A stretch of 64,000 nt of DNA, from contig NZ_JADMUH010000010.1 in NCBI RefSeq assembly GCF_015546995.1, positions 1-64,000 of the forward strand, read 5' to 3'. Positions 1 through 8,497 of the stretch are shown one piece after another (positions within the stretch are counted from its first letter, which is position 1; the number at the start of each line of letters is the position of its first letter). Below the pieces are notes generated by a model. It saw nothing but the letters and a program-made list of their open reading frames with translations. It ran no database searches and was not told where the DNA came from. Position numbers and translations under genes: made by a program. This DNA is from Streptococcus infantis. Its GTDB lineage: Bacteria; Bacillota; Bacilli; Lactobacillales; Streptococcaceae.

Positions 1-71
1 CGAAAAAATAGAGTAGATTATCCCAATTTCGAAAGGTAATTTCTTGAATTTTTATTCTATTTTCAAACAAT

Positions 72-2408
72 TTATTGTTGTAAAACTTTACGAGGTTTTG
101 TTCCTTCAGCAGGTCCAATAACACCTGCCATCTCTAATTCTTCCATCAATCGAGTGGCTCGGTTAAATCCAACCGAAAGACGGCGCTGGATCATGGATGC
201 ACTTGCTTTTTGAGTTTCAATAACTAATGCCTTGGCTTCTTCAAAGAGTGGATCCCCGCCCTCATCGCCAGAGCCAGAATCACCATCAGTCTCAGATACT
301 TCTCCTGGGTCAAAACTGTCATCATAATCCGCATCAGCTTGAGCCTTAATGAAATTTACGATGCGTTCCACATCATCATCTGAGATAAAGGAACCTTGCA
401 AGCGAACAGGATGGTTTTCATCAATTGGTTTAAAGAGCATATCCCCTCGGCCGAGTAATTTCTCCGCACCATTTTCATCCAAAATCGTACGTGAATCTGT
501 TCCTGAAGAAACAGCGAATGCTACACGTGACGGCACATTTGCCTTAATCAAACCAGAGATAACATCCACTGAAGGACGCTGGGTTGCAAGAATCATGTGA
601 ATACCAGCCGCACGCGCCTTCTGTCCAAGTCGGATAATGGCATCTTCTACTTCCTTACTAGCAACCATCATGAGGTCAGCCAACTCATCCACAATCACGA
701 TGATTAAAGGTAGAGGTACTTGTTTGTACTCTGATTGAGCGTTGAATTCCTCAACCTTAGCATTAAAACCAGCAATATTTCGAACTCCAACTTTGGCGAA
801 AAGCTCATAGCGATTTTCCATCTCATCAACGACTTTTTGAAGGGCCTTGCTGGCCTTACGAGGGTTGGTCACAACTGGAATCAAGAGATGAGGGATATCG
901 TTGTAAACGGATAACTCGACCATCTTAGGGTCCACCATCATAAACTTAACTTGATCAGGACGAGCCTTCATGAGAATACTTGCGATGATTCCGTTGACTG
1001 CAACGGATTTACCAGAACCAGTCGAACCAGCTACAAGTAAGTGAGGCATTTTAGCCAAATCAAAACTACGAGCCTTACCATTGACTGCTTTCCCAAGAGG
1101 AATTTCTAATAGATTTTCAGGTTTTGTTTGTGATTGTTCCCAAAGTTCACGGAAGGATACCGTTGCAATTTCAGAGTTTGGAACTTCGATACCGACCAAG
1201 GATTTTCCTGGAATTGGTGCCTCAATACGGACGTCCTTTGCAGCCAAGGCTAGAGCCAAGTCGTCTGCTAGATTGGAAATACGGTTGACACGGACACCAA
1301 CTGCAGGTTTAACCTCATACTTGGTCACCGACGGACCGATTTCTGCTCTTTCTACAGTCACTTTAATACCAAAACTTGCGAAGGTCTCTTCCAAAATTTT
1401 GATATTTTCTCGTACGATTTTCTTTTCCTTGGACTGGTCTTTGGGCTTATCTGGTGCAAAGAGTTGCAAGCTTGGAAGCTTATACTCCAAGGCCTTTTTA
1501 GCAGAAAAATCTACTTCTACCTCTTCATCATCATCATCTTCTTCAGAGAAAACTTCTTCCTCTGGATAGTCTCCTTCTTCAGGGTAATCAAAATCAGCTT
1601 GCGGGAGAATAATCTCAGGTTCCACCCATTCCTCCTCTGGAAGCGGAGGAAATTCTTGCAGTGGTTCGTCTGATAAGATTTCTCCTGTTTCCATATCTAC
1701 AGGCTGCATGCCAAGCAAAGCCTGCTCTTCTCTTTCTTTTTCAAGTCTTGCTTGCTCTTCTGCCTCTCTTCGTGCCTTCTCCTCTTCACGCTTGATAAAG
1801 CGTTCTTGTTTTTTCTGTTCACGGCGTTCCATCCAGATAGCAAATCGAGCTGAAAGAAAATCAGCAATATCATAGATAGACCATGGACTCATTAAAAGAG
1901 CCCCGATTAGGATTAAGATTGCCCCTATGAAATAGGTACCGATGTTTGAGAACAAAAAGGCTACCGGAATGTAGAGACCTACCCCTAACAAGCCTCCCCC
2001 TGCAAAACTGGTTACTTGAAAACTGGTTAAATCTTTAAAGATTTGTCCAATCGTTCCTTGAAAAACAGCATTTGCCATGCTAAGCTTCCAGACAAGATAA
2101 GCTTGAAAGATGAGGAGCAAGCCTGCAAAAATAAAGAAGAAACCTGCTAGCAAGCCTTCTTGTTTATGAATCCATTTAAAGAAGAATAGATAAATCAAGA
2201 GAGAGAAAATAGCTAAGTATGCTAAACTCCCTACGAGTAAGCGAATCAGGTTATAAACAGTGATTCCGACAGCTCCCCATTTTAGAGCTGCAAAAATTAA
2301 ACAGATAGCCAAAGCTAAGGAAATCAGCATTCGTTGAATCGCTTGTTTTCTTTCCAATTCTGCTTTAGACGGTCTTCGTCTTGTTTTAGTTGTATTCTTG
2401 TTTGCCAT
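72..2408 (-). CDS. ftsK: DNA translocase FtsK/SpoIIIE
   Basis: FtsK-family ATP-driven DNA pump that clears and aligns chromosome termini at the division septum. About four hydrophobic segments occupy roughly residues 27-175 (membrane anchor). An acidic and E/R-rich linker follows to about 330. The motor domain carries the Walker A motif AGSTGSGKS near residue 460 and a Walker B stretch [12 protein letters not shown] near 573. A winged-helix gamma domain (about the last 60 residues, ending in [15 protein letters not shown]) would read KOPS/SRS-type polar DNA motifs. At 778 aa it is normal for streptococcal FtsK/SpoIIIE. The start ATG has no Shine-Dalgarno; a TGATATAAT extended -10 box ends 6 nt before it, so the mRNA is predicted to be leaderless. 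It is monocistronic and lies downstream of fruA, which has its own terminator. Confidence 0.96.
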   Translation of the reverse strand: MANKNTTKTRRRPSKAELERKQAIQRMLISLALAICLIFAALKWGAVGITVYNLIRLLVGSLAYLAIFSLLIYLFFFKWIHKQEGLLAGFFFIFAGLLLIFQAYLVWKLSMANAVFQGTIGQIFKDLTSFQVTSFAGGGLLGVGLYIPVAFLFSNIGTYFIGAILILIGALLMSPWSIYDIADFLSARFAIWMERREQKKQERFIKREEEKARREAEEQARLEKEREEQALLGMQPVDMETGEILSDEPLQEFPPLPEEEWVEPEIILPQADFDYPEEGDYPEEEVFSEEDDDDEEVEVDFSAKKALEYKLPSLQLFAPDKPKDQSKEKKIVRENIKILEETFASFGIKVTVERAEIGPSVTKYEVKPAVGVRVNRISNLADDLALALAAKDVRIEAPIPGKSLVGIEVPNSEIATVSFRELWEQSQTKPENLLEIPLGKAVNGKARSFDLAKMPHLLVAGSTGSGKSVAVNGIIASILMKARPDQVKFMMVDPKMVELSVYNDIPHLLIPVVTNPRKASKALQKVVDEMENRYELFAKVGVRNIAGFNAKVEEFNAQSEYKQVPLPLIIVIVDELADLMMVASKEVEDAIIRLGQKARAAGIHMILATQRPSVDVISGLIKANVPSRVAFAVSSGTDSRTILDENGAEKLLGRGDMLFKPIDENHPVRLQGSFISDDDVERIVNFIKAQADADYDDSFDPGEVSETDGDSGSGDEGGDPLFEEAKALVIETQKASASMIQRRLSVGFNRATRLMEELEMAGVIGPAEGTKPRKVLQQ

Positions 2409-2443
2409 GCTTCTATTATATCATATTTCAGAAACTTTTCGAG
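2409..2443 (-). promoter_or_regulatory. ftsK promoter, predicted leaderless start
   Basis: Reading the minus strand: TCGAAA (-35-like, 4/6), 17-nt spacer, TATAAT at 2420-2415 preceded by TG-A, then AGAAGC and the ATG at 2408. Only 6 nt separate the -10 box and the ATG, so +1 falls on the A of the start codon. No AGGAG-like sequence is present. Confidence 0.7.
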
Positions 2444-2451
2444 GGGTTAAA

Positions 2452-2483
2452 AAATGACTGCCCACTTTCGTGTTCAGTCATTT
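2452..2483 (-). terminator. fruA terminator
   Basis: Stem AAATGACTG / CAGTCATTT with a 14-nt loop, followed on the minus strand by a T-run. It closes the fruRKA operon. Confidence 0.8.
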
Positions 2484-2497
2484 GAATGTGTTTGTGA

Positions 2498-4453
2498 TTA
2501 TTTTTCTAATGGTTTACGAAGGTAACCGTAAACGACACCACTGACAATTGCTCCTACCAAGACAAAGGCAAGGTAAAGAAGAGCATTTGAAGTAAGGGCG
2601 ATAACGAAGATTCCTCCATGAGGAGCCATGAGTTTGATATTTGCAAGACCAACAAGTCCACCTGCTACTGCTGAACCAAGGATAAAGCTTGGAATAGCAC
2701 GAGCAGGGTCTGCTGCACCGAACGGAATCGCACCTTCAGTGATGAATGACAAGCCCATAACGATATTTGTCAAACCAGAGTTACGTTCTTCTTTAGTAAA
2801 TTTATCTTTGAAAAGAAGAGTTGCCACAAAGATTGCTAGTGGTGGAACCATCCCTCCAGCCATAACTGCTGCCATGGCTACTGAACCACCTGTTGCCACT
2901 GTTGCTGCAAGAGTACCAGTACCAAAGACGTAGGCTGCTTTATTGACAGGTCCACCCATATCGACAGCCATCATTCCTCCAAGAACGACTCCAAGAAGAA
3001 CAGCTGATCCACCTTCAAGACCACCAAGGAAGTTGTTCATACCAGTGTTGATTGCGGCCATTGGGATGTTAACAGCAAGCATGACAAATCCTGTCAAGAC
3101 TGTTCCAAGAAGTGGCAAGAGAAGGATTGATTTTGCACCTTCAAGTGAGCGAGGAACCTTCACGTATTTTTTAACTAAGAGTACCAAGGCACCTGCGATA
3201 AATCCACCAACAAGAGCTCCAAGGAAACCTGATGATACTCCTGCAAGAGCTGAAGTTGCTTCACCGCCCTGAGCGTAAGGGATTTTACCAAAGGCATAAC
3301 CTTCTTTAGCGATAGCACCAGCTACGAAACCGGCTACCAAACCTGGTTTTTCAGCGATTGAGTAAGCAACATATCCAGCAAAGACTGGAAGCATCAAACC
3401 AAAGGCTGATCCACCGATTTTCATGAACATCGAAGCGAGTTCATGGTAAGAACCAAGATTTCCAAGGCTCTCATTAGGCACACCCATAGCACCATCAATC
3501 AAGAAGGCGAGGGCAATCATGATACCACCACCAATAACGAATGGCAACATTTGAGATACACCACTCATCAAGTGTTTGTAGAAGGCACCACCGATGCTTT
3601 GTTTTTCATTAGATGCTGTTGAAGCTTGCACTCCATTAGCAGCACGGTAAACTTCAGCATTTCCAGAAAGAGCCAAGTTGATCAACTCTTCTGTCTTACG
3701 AATACCGTCTGCTACTGGACGATTTACCAATGGTTTGCCATCGAAACGATCCATTTCAACTGCTTTATCTGCAGCGATAATTACAGCTTTAGCCTTACGG
3801 ATATCTTCTGCTGTCAATTTGTTGCCAACACCGCTGGCACCATTAGTTTCAACCTTGATACCAACACCCATTTCTGCAGCCACTTTTTGAAGTGCTTCTT
3901 GGGCCATGTATGTGTGGGCAATTCCTGTTGTACAAGCTGTAACTGCTACGATAAAGTCACCAGATTCATTTGCAGAAGCTTGAACTGGTTCCTCAGCTTT
4001 TTCTGAAGCTTGGTCAAAGAGTTCAATGACTTGATCAGCTGATGTTACTTGACGAAGCTTATCAGCAAATCCGTCTTTCATCAAATATTGTGACAATTCT
4101 GCTAAGGCAGCCAAGTGAGTATCATTGGCACCTTCTGGAGCAGCAATCATAAAGAAGAGGTCAGTTGCTTGCCCGTCTAAACTTTCGTAGTCAACACCCT
4201 TGTTTGACTTAGCAAAGAGAACAGTTGCTTCTTTAACTGCAGCATTTTTGCTGTGTGGCATAGCGATACCGTCGCCCAAGCCTGTAGAAGTCAAAGCTTC
4301 ACGCGCTAAAATTCCTTCTTTAAAGGTTTCAAAATCTGTCACGTATCCATGCTCCACCAAGCTATGAATCATTTCTTCGATAGCTGCTGTTTTTTCAGTT
4401 GCTTGCAAATCAAGTAACATGACATCTTTTCTCAATAAATCTTGAATTTTCAT
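2498..4453 (-). CDS. fruA: PTS fructose transporter EIIABC
   Basis: Membrane permease-kinase that imports fructose and releases fructose-1-phosphate. Domain order: EIIA (about 1-150) with the phospho-acceptor His in AMPHSK (His67); EIIB (about 165-265) with the phospho-cysteine in VTACTTGIAHT (Cys174); then a long hydrophobic EIIC domain (about 290-650). The 651-aa length is standard for fused A-B-C fructose permeases. It is the last gene of fruR-fruK-fruA; its ATG overlaps the fruK stop (ATGA), so translation is probably coupled. Expression is expected to be controlled by FruR and by CcpA through the cre site upstream of fruR. Confidence 0.97.
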   Translation of the reverse strand: MKIQDLLRKDVMLLDLQATEKTAAIEEMIHSLVEHGYVTDFETFKEGILAREALTSTGLGDGIAMPHSKNAAVKEATVLFAKSNKGVDYESLDGQATDLFFMIAAPEGANDTHLAALAELSQYLMKDGFADKLRQVTSADQVIELFDQASEKAEEPVQASANESGDFIVAVTACTTGIAHTYMAQEALQKVAAEMGVGIKVETNGASGVGNKLTAEDIRKAKAVIIAADKAVEMDRFDGKPLVNRPVADGIRKTEELINLALSGNAEVYRAANGVQASTASNEKQSIGGAFYKHLMSGVSQMLPFVIGGGIMIALAFLIDGAMGVPNESLGNLGSYHELASMFMKIGGSAFGLMLPVFAGYVAYSIAEKPGLVAGFVAGAIAKEGYAFGKIPYAQGGEATSALAGVSSGFLGALVGGFIAGALVLLVKKYVKVPRSLEGAKSILLLPLLGTVLTGFVMLAVNIPMAAINTGMNNFLGGLEGGSAVLLGVVLGGMMAVDMGGPVNKAAYVFGTGTLAATVATGGSVAMAAVMAGGMVPPLAIFVATLLFKDKFTKEERNSGLTNIVMGLSFITEGAIPFGAADPARAIPSFILGSAVAGGLVGLANIKLMAPHGGIFVIALTSNALLYLAFVLVGAIVSGVVYGYLRKPLEK

Positions 4454-5361
4454 CTTTTTTCTACCTCAACTTTTTCATAAGTTTCTTTAATAAATGCTGC
4501 AGTTGCTAAATCATCTGAGAAGGTAGTTGCTGTTCCACAAGCCACTCCCCACTTGAAGGCTTCTACTGCATCTTTTGATTTGACAAACTCACCCGTAAAT
4601 CCAGCAACCATAGAGTCACCAGCCCCCACTGAGTTTTTCACTGTTCCCTTGATTGGTTTAGCAAAGTATGCTCCATCTGATGTTACCAGAAGGGCACCAT
4701 CACCAGCCATAGAGATAATCACGTTTTGAGCACCCTTAGCCAGCAATTCTCGAGCGTATTTCTCTATTTCATCAAGGCTTTCAAGCTTGACTCCAAAGAT
4801 AGCTCCCAGTTCATGATTATTTGGTTTGACCAAAAGTGGTTGATAATCCAAACTATCAATCAAGGTTTGACCTTCAAAGTCACAGACTACTTGTGCGCCT
4901 GTCTGACGGGTCAAGGCAATCAAATCCTTATAGATGACATTACCCAAGTTTTTAGCACTCGAACCTGCAAATACAACTGTATCTTCTGCTGTGAGACTTG
5001 AAAGAATGGCTTTTAACTCTTCAAGTTGTTCGGGCTCAACATTAGGACCTGTCCCATTGATTTCAGTTTCTTGGTCTGCTTTGATCTTGACATTAATACG
5101 CGTATCTTCTGCCACTTGGACAAATTGCGTTTCAATTTGTTCTTCAGTTAAAGTATCTGTGATAAATTTTCCAGTAAAGCCTCCGATGAAACCTGTCGCT
5201 GTATTTGGAATATCCAAACGCTTCAAGACACGGCTAACATTGATACCTTTACCGCCAGCAAACTTATCATCACTATCCATACGATTAACACTACCAACTT
5301 CCACTTTGTCCAAACGGACAATGTAGTCTATAGATGGATTGAGTGTGACTGTATAAATCAT
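4450..5361 (-). CDS. fruK: 1-phosphofructokinase
   Basis: PfkB-family sugar kinase that converts fructose-1-phosphate plus ATP to fructose-1,6-bisphosphate, linking FruA to glycolysis. Visible motifs: GGKGINVSRVLK near residues 36-47 and the C-terminal catalytic signature NSVGAGDSMVAGF, with the catalytic Asp at about residue 249. Length 303 aa is typical. It has 4-nt ATGA overlaps with fruR upstream and fruA downstream, a classical coupled operon. A GGAGGT Shine-Dalgarno lies within the end of fruR. Confidence 0.96.
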   Translation of the reverse strand: MIYTVTLNPSIDYIVRLDKVEVGSVNRMDSDDKFAGGKGINVSRVLKRLDIPNTATGFIGGFTGKFITDTLTEEQIETQFVQVAEDTRINVKIKADQETEINGTGPNVEPEQLEELKAILSSLTAEDTVVFAGSSAKNLGNVIYKDLIALTRQTGAQVVCDFEGQTLIDSLDYQPLLVKPNNHELGAIFGVKLESLDEIEKYARELLAKGAQNVIISMAGDGALLVTSDGAYFAKPIKGTVKNSVGAGDSMVAGFTGEFVKSKDAVEAFKWGVACGTATTFSDDLATAAFIKETYEKVEVEKR

Positions 5362-6098
5362 ACTTCTATTACCTCCGTTTTCTCTTTGATAGCTGACAAG
5401 AGCTCGTGACCCTTGCTTGTAATGACAATAGCACGTTTTATAGGAGCTACCTTAGCGAAACAAGACTGACCAATCTTGGATGAATCTGCTAGAACATATG
5501 TCTGTTTAGAATTTTCTAAGATAGCACGCTTGACGGCGCCCTCCTCCATATCTGGAGTTGTAAAGTAACCTTCATCTACACCGTTCATACCAATAAAGGC
5601 ACGATCAAAGTGCAGTTGGTTAATCTGATTGAGAGCTACTCCTCCGATACTGGCATCAGTTGTCATCTTGACTCCACCACCGATAATGACTGTTGGAATT
5701 TGCTTATCCACTAATTGAACCGCATGGTGAATGGAATTAGTTACTACTGTAATGTCTTTTCGCTCCAATTCTTTAATGAGAAATGCTGTCGTACTTCCTG
5801 CATCCACAAAGATAACATCTTTTTCTTTGATGAGGGAAGATGCTCTTTGAGCAATCAACTTTTTCTCTTGAAGGTTTTTGACAGATTTTTCTTGAATGGT
5901 TTCTTCTTCTTGCAAGGAGTGAGGCAACTCTGCTCCTCCATGCACTCGACGAAGTTTATTTTCAGACTCCAATTCATCTAAATCACGTCTGACCGTTGAT
6001 TCTGAAGTATCTAACAAGCCTACCAATTTCTCTAGAGAGACGATTTTATGCTGTTTCAATTCTTCTAAAATCAACTTTTTTCTCTCACTTTTTAGCAT
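5358..6098 (-). CDS. fruR: DeoR-family fructose operon repressor
   Basis: Transcription regulator, 246 aa. The N-terminal DeoR helix-turn-helix (about residues 5-57, LEELKQHKIVSLEKLVGLLDTSESTVRRDLDELE) is followed by a DeoR sensor domain with the GSTT and DSSK phosphosugar-site motifs. As first gene of the operon it probably represses fruRKA and is relieved by fructose-1-phosphate or a related sugar phosphate. Its start is set by an AGGAGGT Shine-Dalgarno 6 nt upstream. Confidence 0.93.
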   Translation of the reverse strand: MLKSERKKLILEELKQHKIVSLEKLVGLLDTSESTVRRDLDELESENKLRRVHGGAELPHSLQEEETIQEKSVKNLQEKKLIAQRASSLIKEKDVIFVDAGSTTAFLIKELERKDITVVTNSIHHAVQLVDKQIPTVIIGGGVKMTTDASIGGVALNQINQLHFDRAFIGMNGVDEGYFTTPDMEEGAVKRAILENSKQTYVLADSSKIGQSCFAKVAPIKRAIVITSKGHELLSAIKEKTEVIEV

Positions 6099-6110
6099 TG
6101 GTTTACCTCC

Positions 6111-6124
6111 TGTTAACGATTACA
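6111..6124 (-). promoter_or_regulatory. Catabolite-responsive element (cre) of the fru operon
   Basis: The minus strand reads TGTAATCGTTAACA, a complete match to the cre consensus WTGNAANCGNWNNCA (preceded by A). It overlaps the predicted transcription start of fruRKA, so CcpA bound here should block initiation. Basis: sequence match plus known CcpA biology. Confidence 0.8.
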
Positions 6125-6130
6125 TTATTC

Positions 6131-6158
6131 ATTTTATCATAAAAAAAATCAAAGTCAA
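6131..6158 (-). promoter_or_regulatory. fruRKA promoter
   Basis: Minus strand: TTGACT (6158-6153), 16-nt spacer, TAAAAT (6136-6131) with an upstream TG-A extension. The predicted start near 6124 lies within the cre site. Confidence 0.7.
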
Positions 6159-6215
6159 GCATTTTTTGTCACTTTCTTTCATTTTCTATCGCTGACTCCT
6201 CAACTTTAAATAAAT

Positions 6216-6246
6216 TTGCAAGAAAGTAGGCTTTGTGGTAGACTAG
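6216..6246 (+). promoter_or_regulatory. tRNA-Ser promoter
   Basis: TTGCAA, about 17 nt, then TAGACT, placed shortly before the tRNA 5' end. Moderate match to the sigma-A consensus. Confidence 0.5.
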
Positions 6247-6259
6247 GTTAGTAACTATT

Positions 6260-6347
6260 GGAAGATTACTCAAGAGGCTTAAGAGGCCGTGTTGGAAACG
6301 CGGTAGGCGTGTTAAAGCGTGCGTGGGTTCGAATCCCATGTCTTCCG
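6260..6347 (+). tRNA. tRNA-Ser (GGA anticodon)
   Basis: An 88-nt class II tRNA with a long variable arm. The acceptor stem is GGAAGAT / GTCTTCC with discriminator G, as expected for Ser. The anticodon loop contains TTGGAAA (anticodon GGA, decoding UCC/UCU). The T arm is GTGGGTTCGAATCCCAT. CCA is not encoded. A hairpin terminator follows directly. Confidence 0.95.
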
Positions 6348-6360
6348 TTTATTTTCTAAA

Positions 6361-6393
6361 AAAGATACCCAAGAAATCTTGGGTATCTTTTTT
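6361..6393. terminator. Bidirectional terminator, tRNA-Ser / mntH
   Basis: 14-bp stem AAAGATACCCAAGA / TCTTGGGTATCTTT with a 2-nt centre. T-runs flank both sides, so it can end tRNA-Ser on the plus strand and mntH on the minus strand. Confidence 0.85.
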
Positions 6394-6427
6394 CTTATAT
6401 GTTTGTTTTCTAACTTGGGTGAATTTC

Positions 6428-7762
6428 TTAGAAAATATCAAATAACAATTTCACATTGAGAATTGTTAAGATAATGGAAACAATATAACCAAGGATGGTA
6501 TTCCATTTAGCATTGGTAAATTCGCCCATCAGTGATTTCTTAGAAGTTAGATAAATCAAAGGGAAGATTGAAAATGGAAGAGCGATTGAAAGAAAGACCT
6601 GCGAATAAACCAATAACTGATCCAAGGTTTTTTCCTGATGACCAAACACAACTGCTACAATCATGACAGGCAACAAGGCAAAGAGACGAGTTGCCAAACG
6701 AATGAACCATTGAGGCAATCTCATATGCAAGAAACCTTCCATAACGATTTGTCCAGTCAAGGTACCCGTAATTGTCGAATTCTGACCACTGGCTAATAAA
6801 GCCAAGGCAAACAAGGTTGATAAGGTTGAGCTAGCTATAGCTCCTGCAATAGTAGAATCCTGCAAGGCATTATACATTTGAGAGAAGGCAGAAATCTCGG
6901 ATGCATGGCCGAAAAAGAGAGCCGCCCCGAGAATTAATAGAAGGGAGTTAACGATAAAGGCCAAGGACAGTTGAAGATTTGAATCCCAGGTCATAAAGCG
7001 CACGGCTTTTCGAACATCATTCTTGTCCTTGTGATTGATTTTCCGAGTTTGAGACAAGGAAGAATGCAAATAGAGGTTATGGGGCATCACTGTCGCACCC
7101 ACGATACCTAACGCCAAGGTTAATTGACTTTCATGCCCTGGCAAAGGACTTTCAAATAAGGTTGCATTCGGTAGATAACCCTCAACGATTCCTTGGAAGC
7201 TTGGATGTGACAAAGCTACCAGATAAGTAAAGATTGCTAAAATCGTTAAAATCAGTGTTGTCACAATAGCTTCAATCTTCTTAAAGCCAAATTTCATCAA
7301 AAGCAATAAGAGAAAGACATCTAGAACCGTCAAAAGGATGGCTATCATAATCGGAATCTTAAAGAGAAGATTGAGAGCAATCGCTGAACCTAGAACTTCT
7401 GCCAGATCTGTCGCCATCAAGGCTAATTCTAAAATCACCCATAGACTATAACGAAGCCATTTAGGTGAATGATGAGCCGTTGCTTGAGCCAGGTCCATCT
7501 GGGTTACAATACCAAGCTTTCCTGCCATCTGCTGAAGTTGCATGGCAATGAGAGATGAAATCAAGATAACAAACAAGAGACTATACTTATAGGAAGCACC
7601 ACCGACTACACTGGTAATCCAGTTTCCTGGATCCATATAACCAACTGCGACAAGAGCACCCGGACCTAAAAAGGCCTTTAAATTTTGCCAGAAATGATTG
7701 TTATTTGGAGTATCGATAGATTGATTAATCTCAGAGAGTGACATTTTTTTATGAGAAAACAT
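6428..7762 (-). CDS. mntH: NRAMP-family Mn2+/metal transporter
   Basis: Proton-coupled divalent metal importer (Mn2+, possibly Fe2+). Length 444 aa with about 11 hydrophobic helices. The family's metal-site motifs are visible: DPGNW in TM1 (about residues 45-49) and the TM6 motif ATVMPHNLYLHS. It is a single gene between tRNA-Ser and ssrA. Two tandem palindromic operators overlap its promoter, suggesting repression by an MntR/DtxR-type metalloregulator when Mn is sufficient. I do not associate this gene with S. pneumoniae, so it may be a lineage-specific gain, or a loss in pneumococcus. Start supported by AAAGAGGT 8 nt upstream. Confidence 0.94.
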   Translation of the reverse strand: MFSHKKMSLSEINQSIDTPNNNHFWQNLKAFLGPGALVAVGYMDPGNWITSVVGGASYKYSLLFVILISSLIAMQLQQMAGKLGIVTQMDLAQATAHHSPKWLRYSLWVILELALMATDLAEVLGSAIALNLLFKIPIMIAILLTVLDVFLLLLLMKFGFKKIEAIVTTLILTILAIFTYLVALSHPSFQGIVEGYLPNATLFESPLPGHESQLTLALGIVGATVMPHNLYLHSSLSQTRKINHKDKNDVRKAVRFMTWDSNLQLSLAFIVNSLLLILGAALFFGHASEISAFSQMYNALQDSTIAGAIASSTLSTLFALALLASGQNSTITGTLTGQIVMEGFLHMRLPQWFIRLATRLFALLPVMIVAVVFGHQEKTLDQLLVYSQVFLSIALPFSIFPLIYLTSKKSLMGEFTNAKWNTILGYIVSIILTILNVKLLFDIF

Positions 7763-7886
7763 AGATACTTACCTCTTTCTAAACCTACTTTTTCATTATT
7801 TTCTATTAGAGAAAAATAAGATTGACTTTAAACTATTAAAACAATGAAAACTATATGAAAAACATTTAGTTTTTTCATTATTTTTC

Positions 7887-7922
7887 TTAAGGCACCTTAA
7901 TATTTTTCTTAAGGCACCTTAA
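7887..7922 (-). promoter_or_regulatory. Tandem metalloregulator-like operators of mntH
   Basis: Two identical copies of TTAAGGCACCTTAA (7887-7900 and 7909-7922), each an inverted repeat TTAAGG-N2-CCTTAA. They are spaced exactly 22 bp centre to centre, about two helical turns, and the preceding TTTTTC is also repeated. The upstream copy overlaps the edge of the mntH -10 box. The form resembles DtxR/MntR-type boxes of Gram-positives; the protein that binds is inferred, not shown. Confidence 0.7.
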
Positions 7923-7951
7923 TTATAACAGAAAATATGATAAAAACTTAA
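7922..7951 (-). promoter_or_regulatory. mntH promoter
   Basis: Extended -10 TGTTATAAT on the minus strand (TATAAT at 7927-7922) with a weak TTAAGT about 18 nt upstream as -35. The start would fall inside the operator pair, leaving a ~150-nt AT-rich leader without an obvious riboswitch fold. Confidence 0.65.
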
Positions 7952-7980
7952 GAAAATTCAGGACTTGATTTAATATTTAG

Positions 7981-8009
7981 GATACAACAAAATGTTGTAT
8001 TCTTTTTTT
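7981..8009 (+). terminator. Plus-strand terminator without an assigned gene
   Basis: Stem GATACAACA / TGTTGTATTC (one G-T pair) followed by TTTTTTT on the plus strand. No plus-strand gene precedes it between the tRNA-Ser terminator and here; it lies between mntH and ssrA, both on the minus strand. Confidence 0.6.
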
Positions 8010-8037
8010 GCAAAAGAATACCAAAGAATAAAATAAA

Positions 8038-8061
8038 AAACGTTGTAAAAACAACGTTTTA
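8038..8061 (-). terminator. ssrA terminator
   Basis: Stem AAAACGTTGT / ACAACGTTTT with a short loop and a T-rich tract downstream on the minus strand, about 30 nt after the tmRNA 3' end. Confidence 0.8.
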
Positions 8062-8092
8062 GAAAGATTTACAAAACAATGTAAATTATCAA

Positions 8093-8437
8093 TGGAGCCG
8101 GTGGGAGTCGAACCCACGTCCAAACACCTGCTAACATATTTGTCTACAACCATAGGTTATGTATTGTTTTAACAATCCCTCGACACATAACTCAAGCCTA
8201 GGAACTGCGAGTCTATAAATCTCTTACCAAACTGCTAGACAAAGCTTGATCGTATCTCGCTAATAATAAGACCTGTCATCAGACACGAGCAATCCGAATC
8301 GGGTCACGCCTGCTGGTTTTTAGGCAGCTAGAGCGTAAGAAGTGTTATTTTTTGCAGTTATATTTAACTGAGCGTTTACGTCGCCACACGAGTCGCAAAA
8401 TATGCCTCATAATGCCTGTCGAATCCGTAACGACCCC
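8093..8437 (-). ncRNA. ssrA: tmRNA (ssrA)
   Basis: About 345 nt, transfer-messenger RNA that rescues stalled ribosomes with SmpB. The 5' end reads GGGGTCGTTACGGATTCGAC on the minus strand. The 3' end contains a T arm and acceptor ending CCACCGGCTCCA, so CCA is encoded. The tag reading frame begins at a GCA resume codon and spells AKNNTSYALAA followed by TAA; the LAA ending is the usual ClpXP degron. A TTGCTT-17-TATAAT promoter sits upstream (about 8475-8450). Confidence 0.97.
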
Positions 8438-8497
8438 AAAGACTATAAAGATATTATACCTTATCTAGGTTAAAAAAGCAAAAATGCAAGTAGATGT

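Noticed and set aside
1081-1673. Plus-strand frames inside ftsK
   Set aside because: Antisense shadows of the coding strand, low complexity (Ser/Ile runs opposite the acidic linker).
3626-4006. Plus-strand 126-aa frame inside fruA
   Set aside because: Antisense shadow with abnormal composition (Cys/Phe/Ser rich), while fruA is intact.
7763-7908. Riboswitch in the mntH leader
   Set aside because: The ~150-nt leader is AT-rich without stable paired elements or a terminator; control by the operators is enough.
7879-7923. Short CRISPR or integration-site repeat
   Set aside because: Only two adjacent palindromic copies that fit operator geometry at a promoter.
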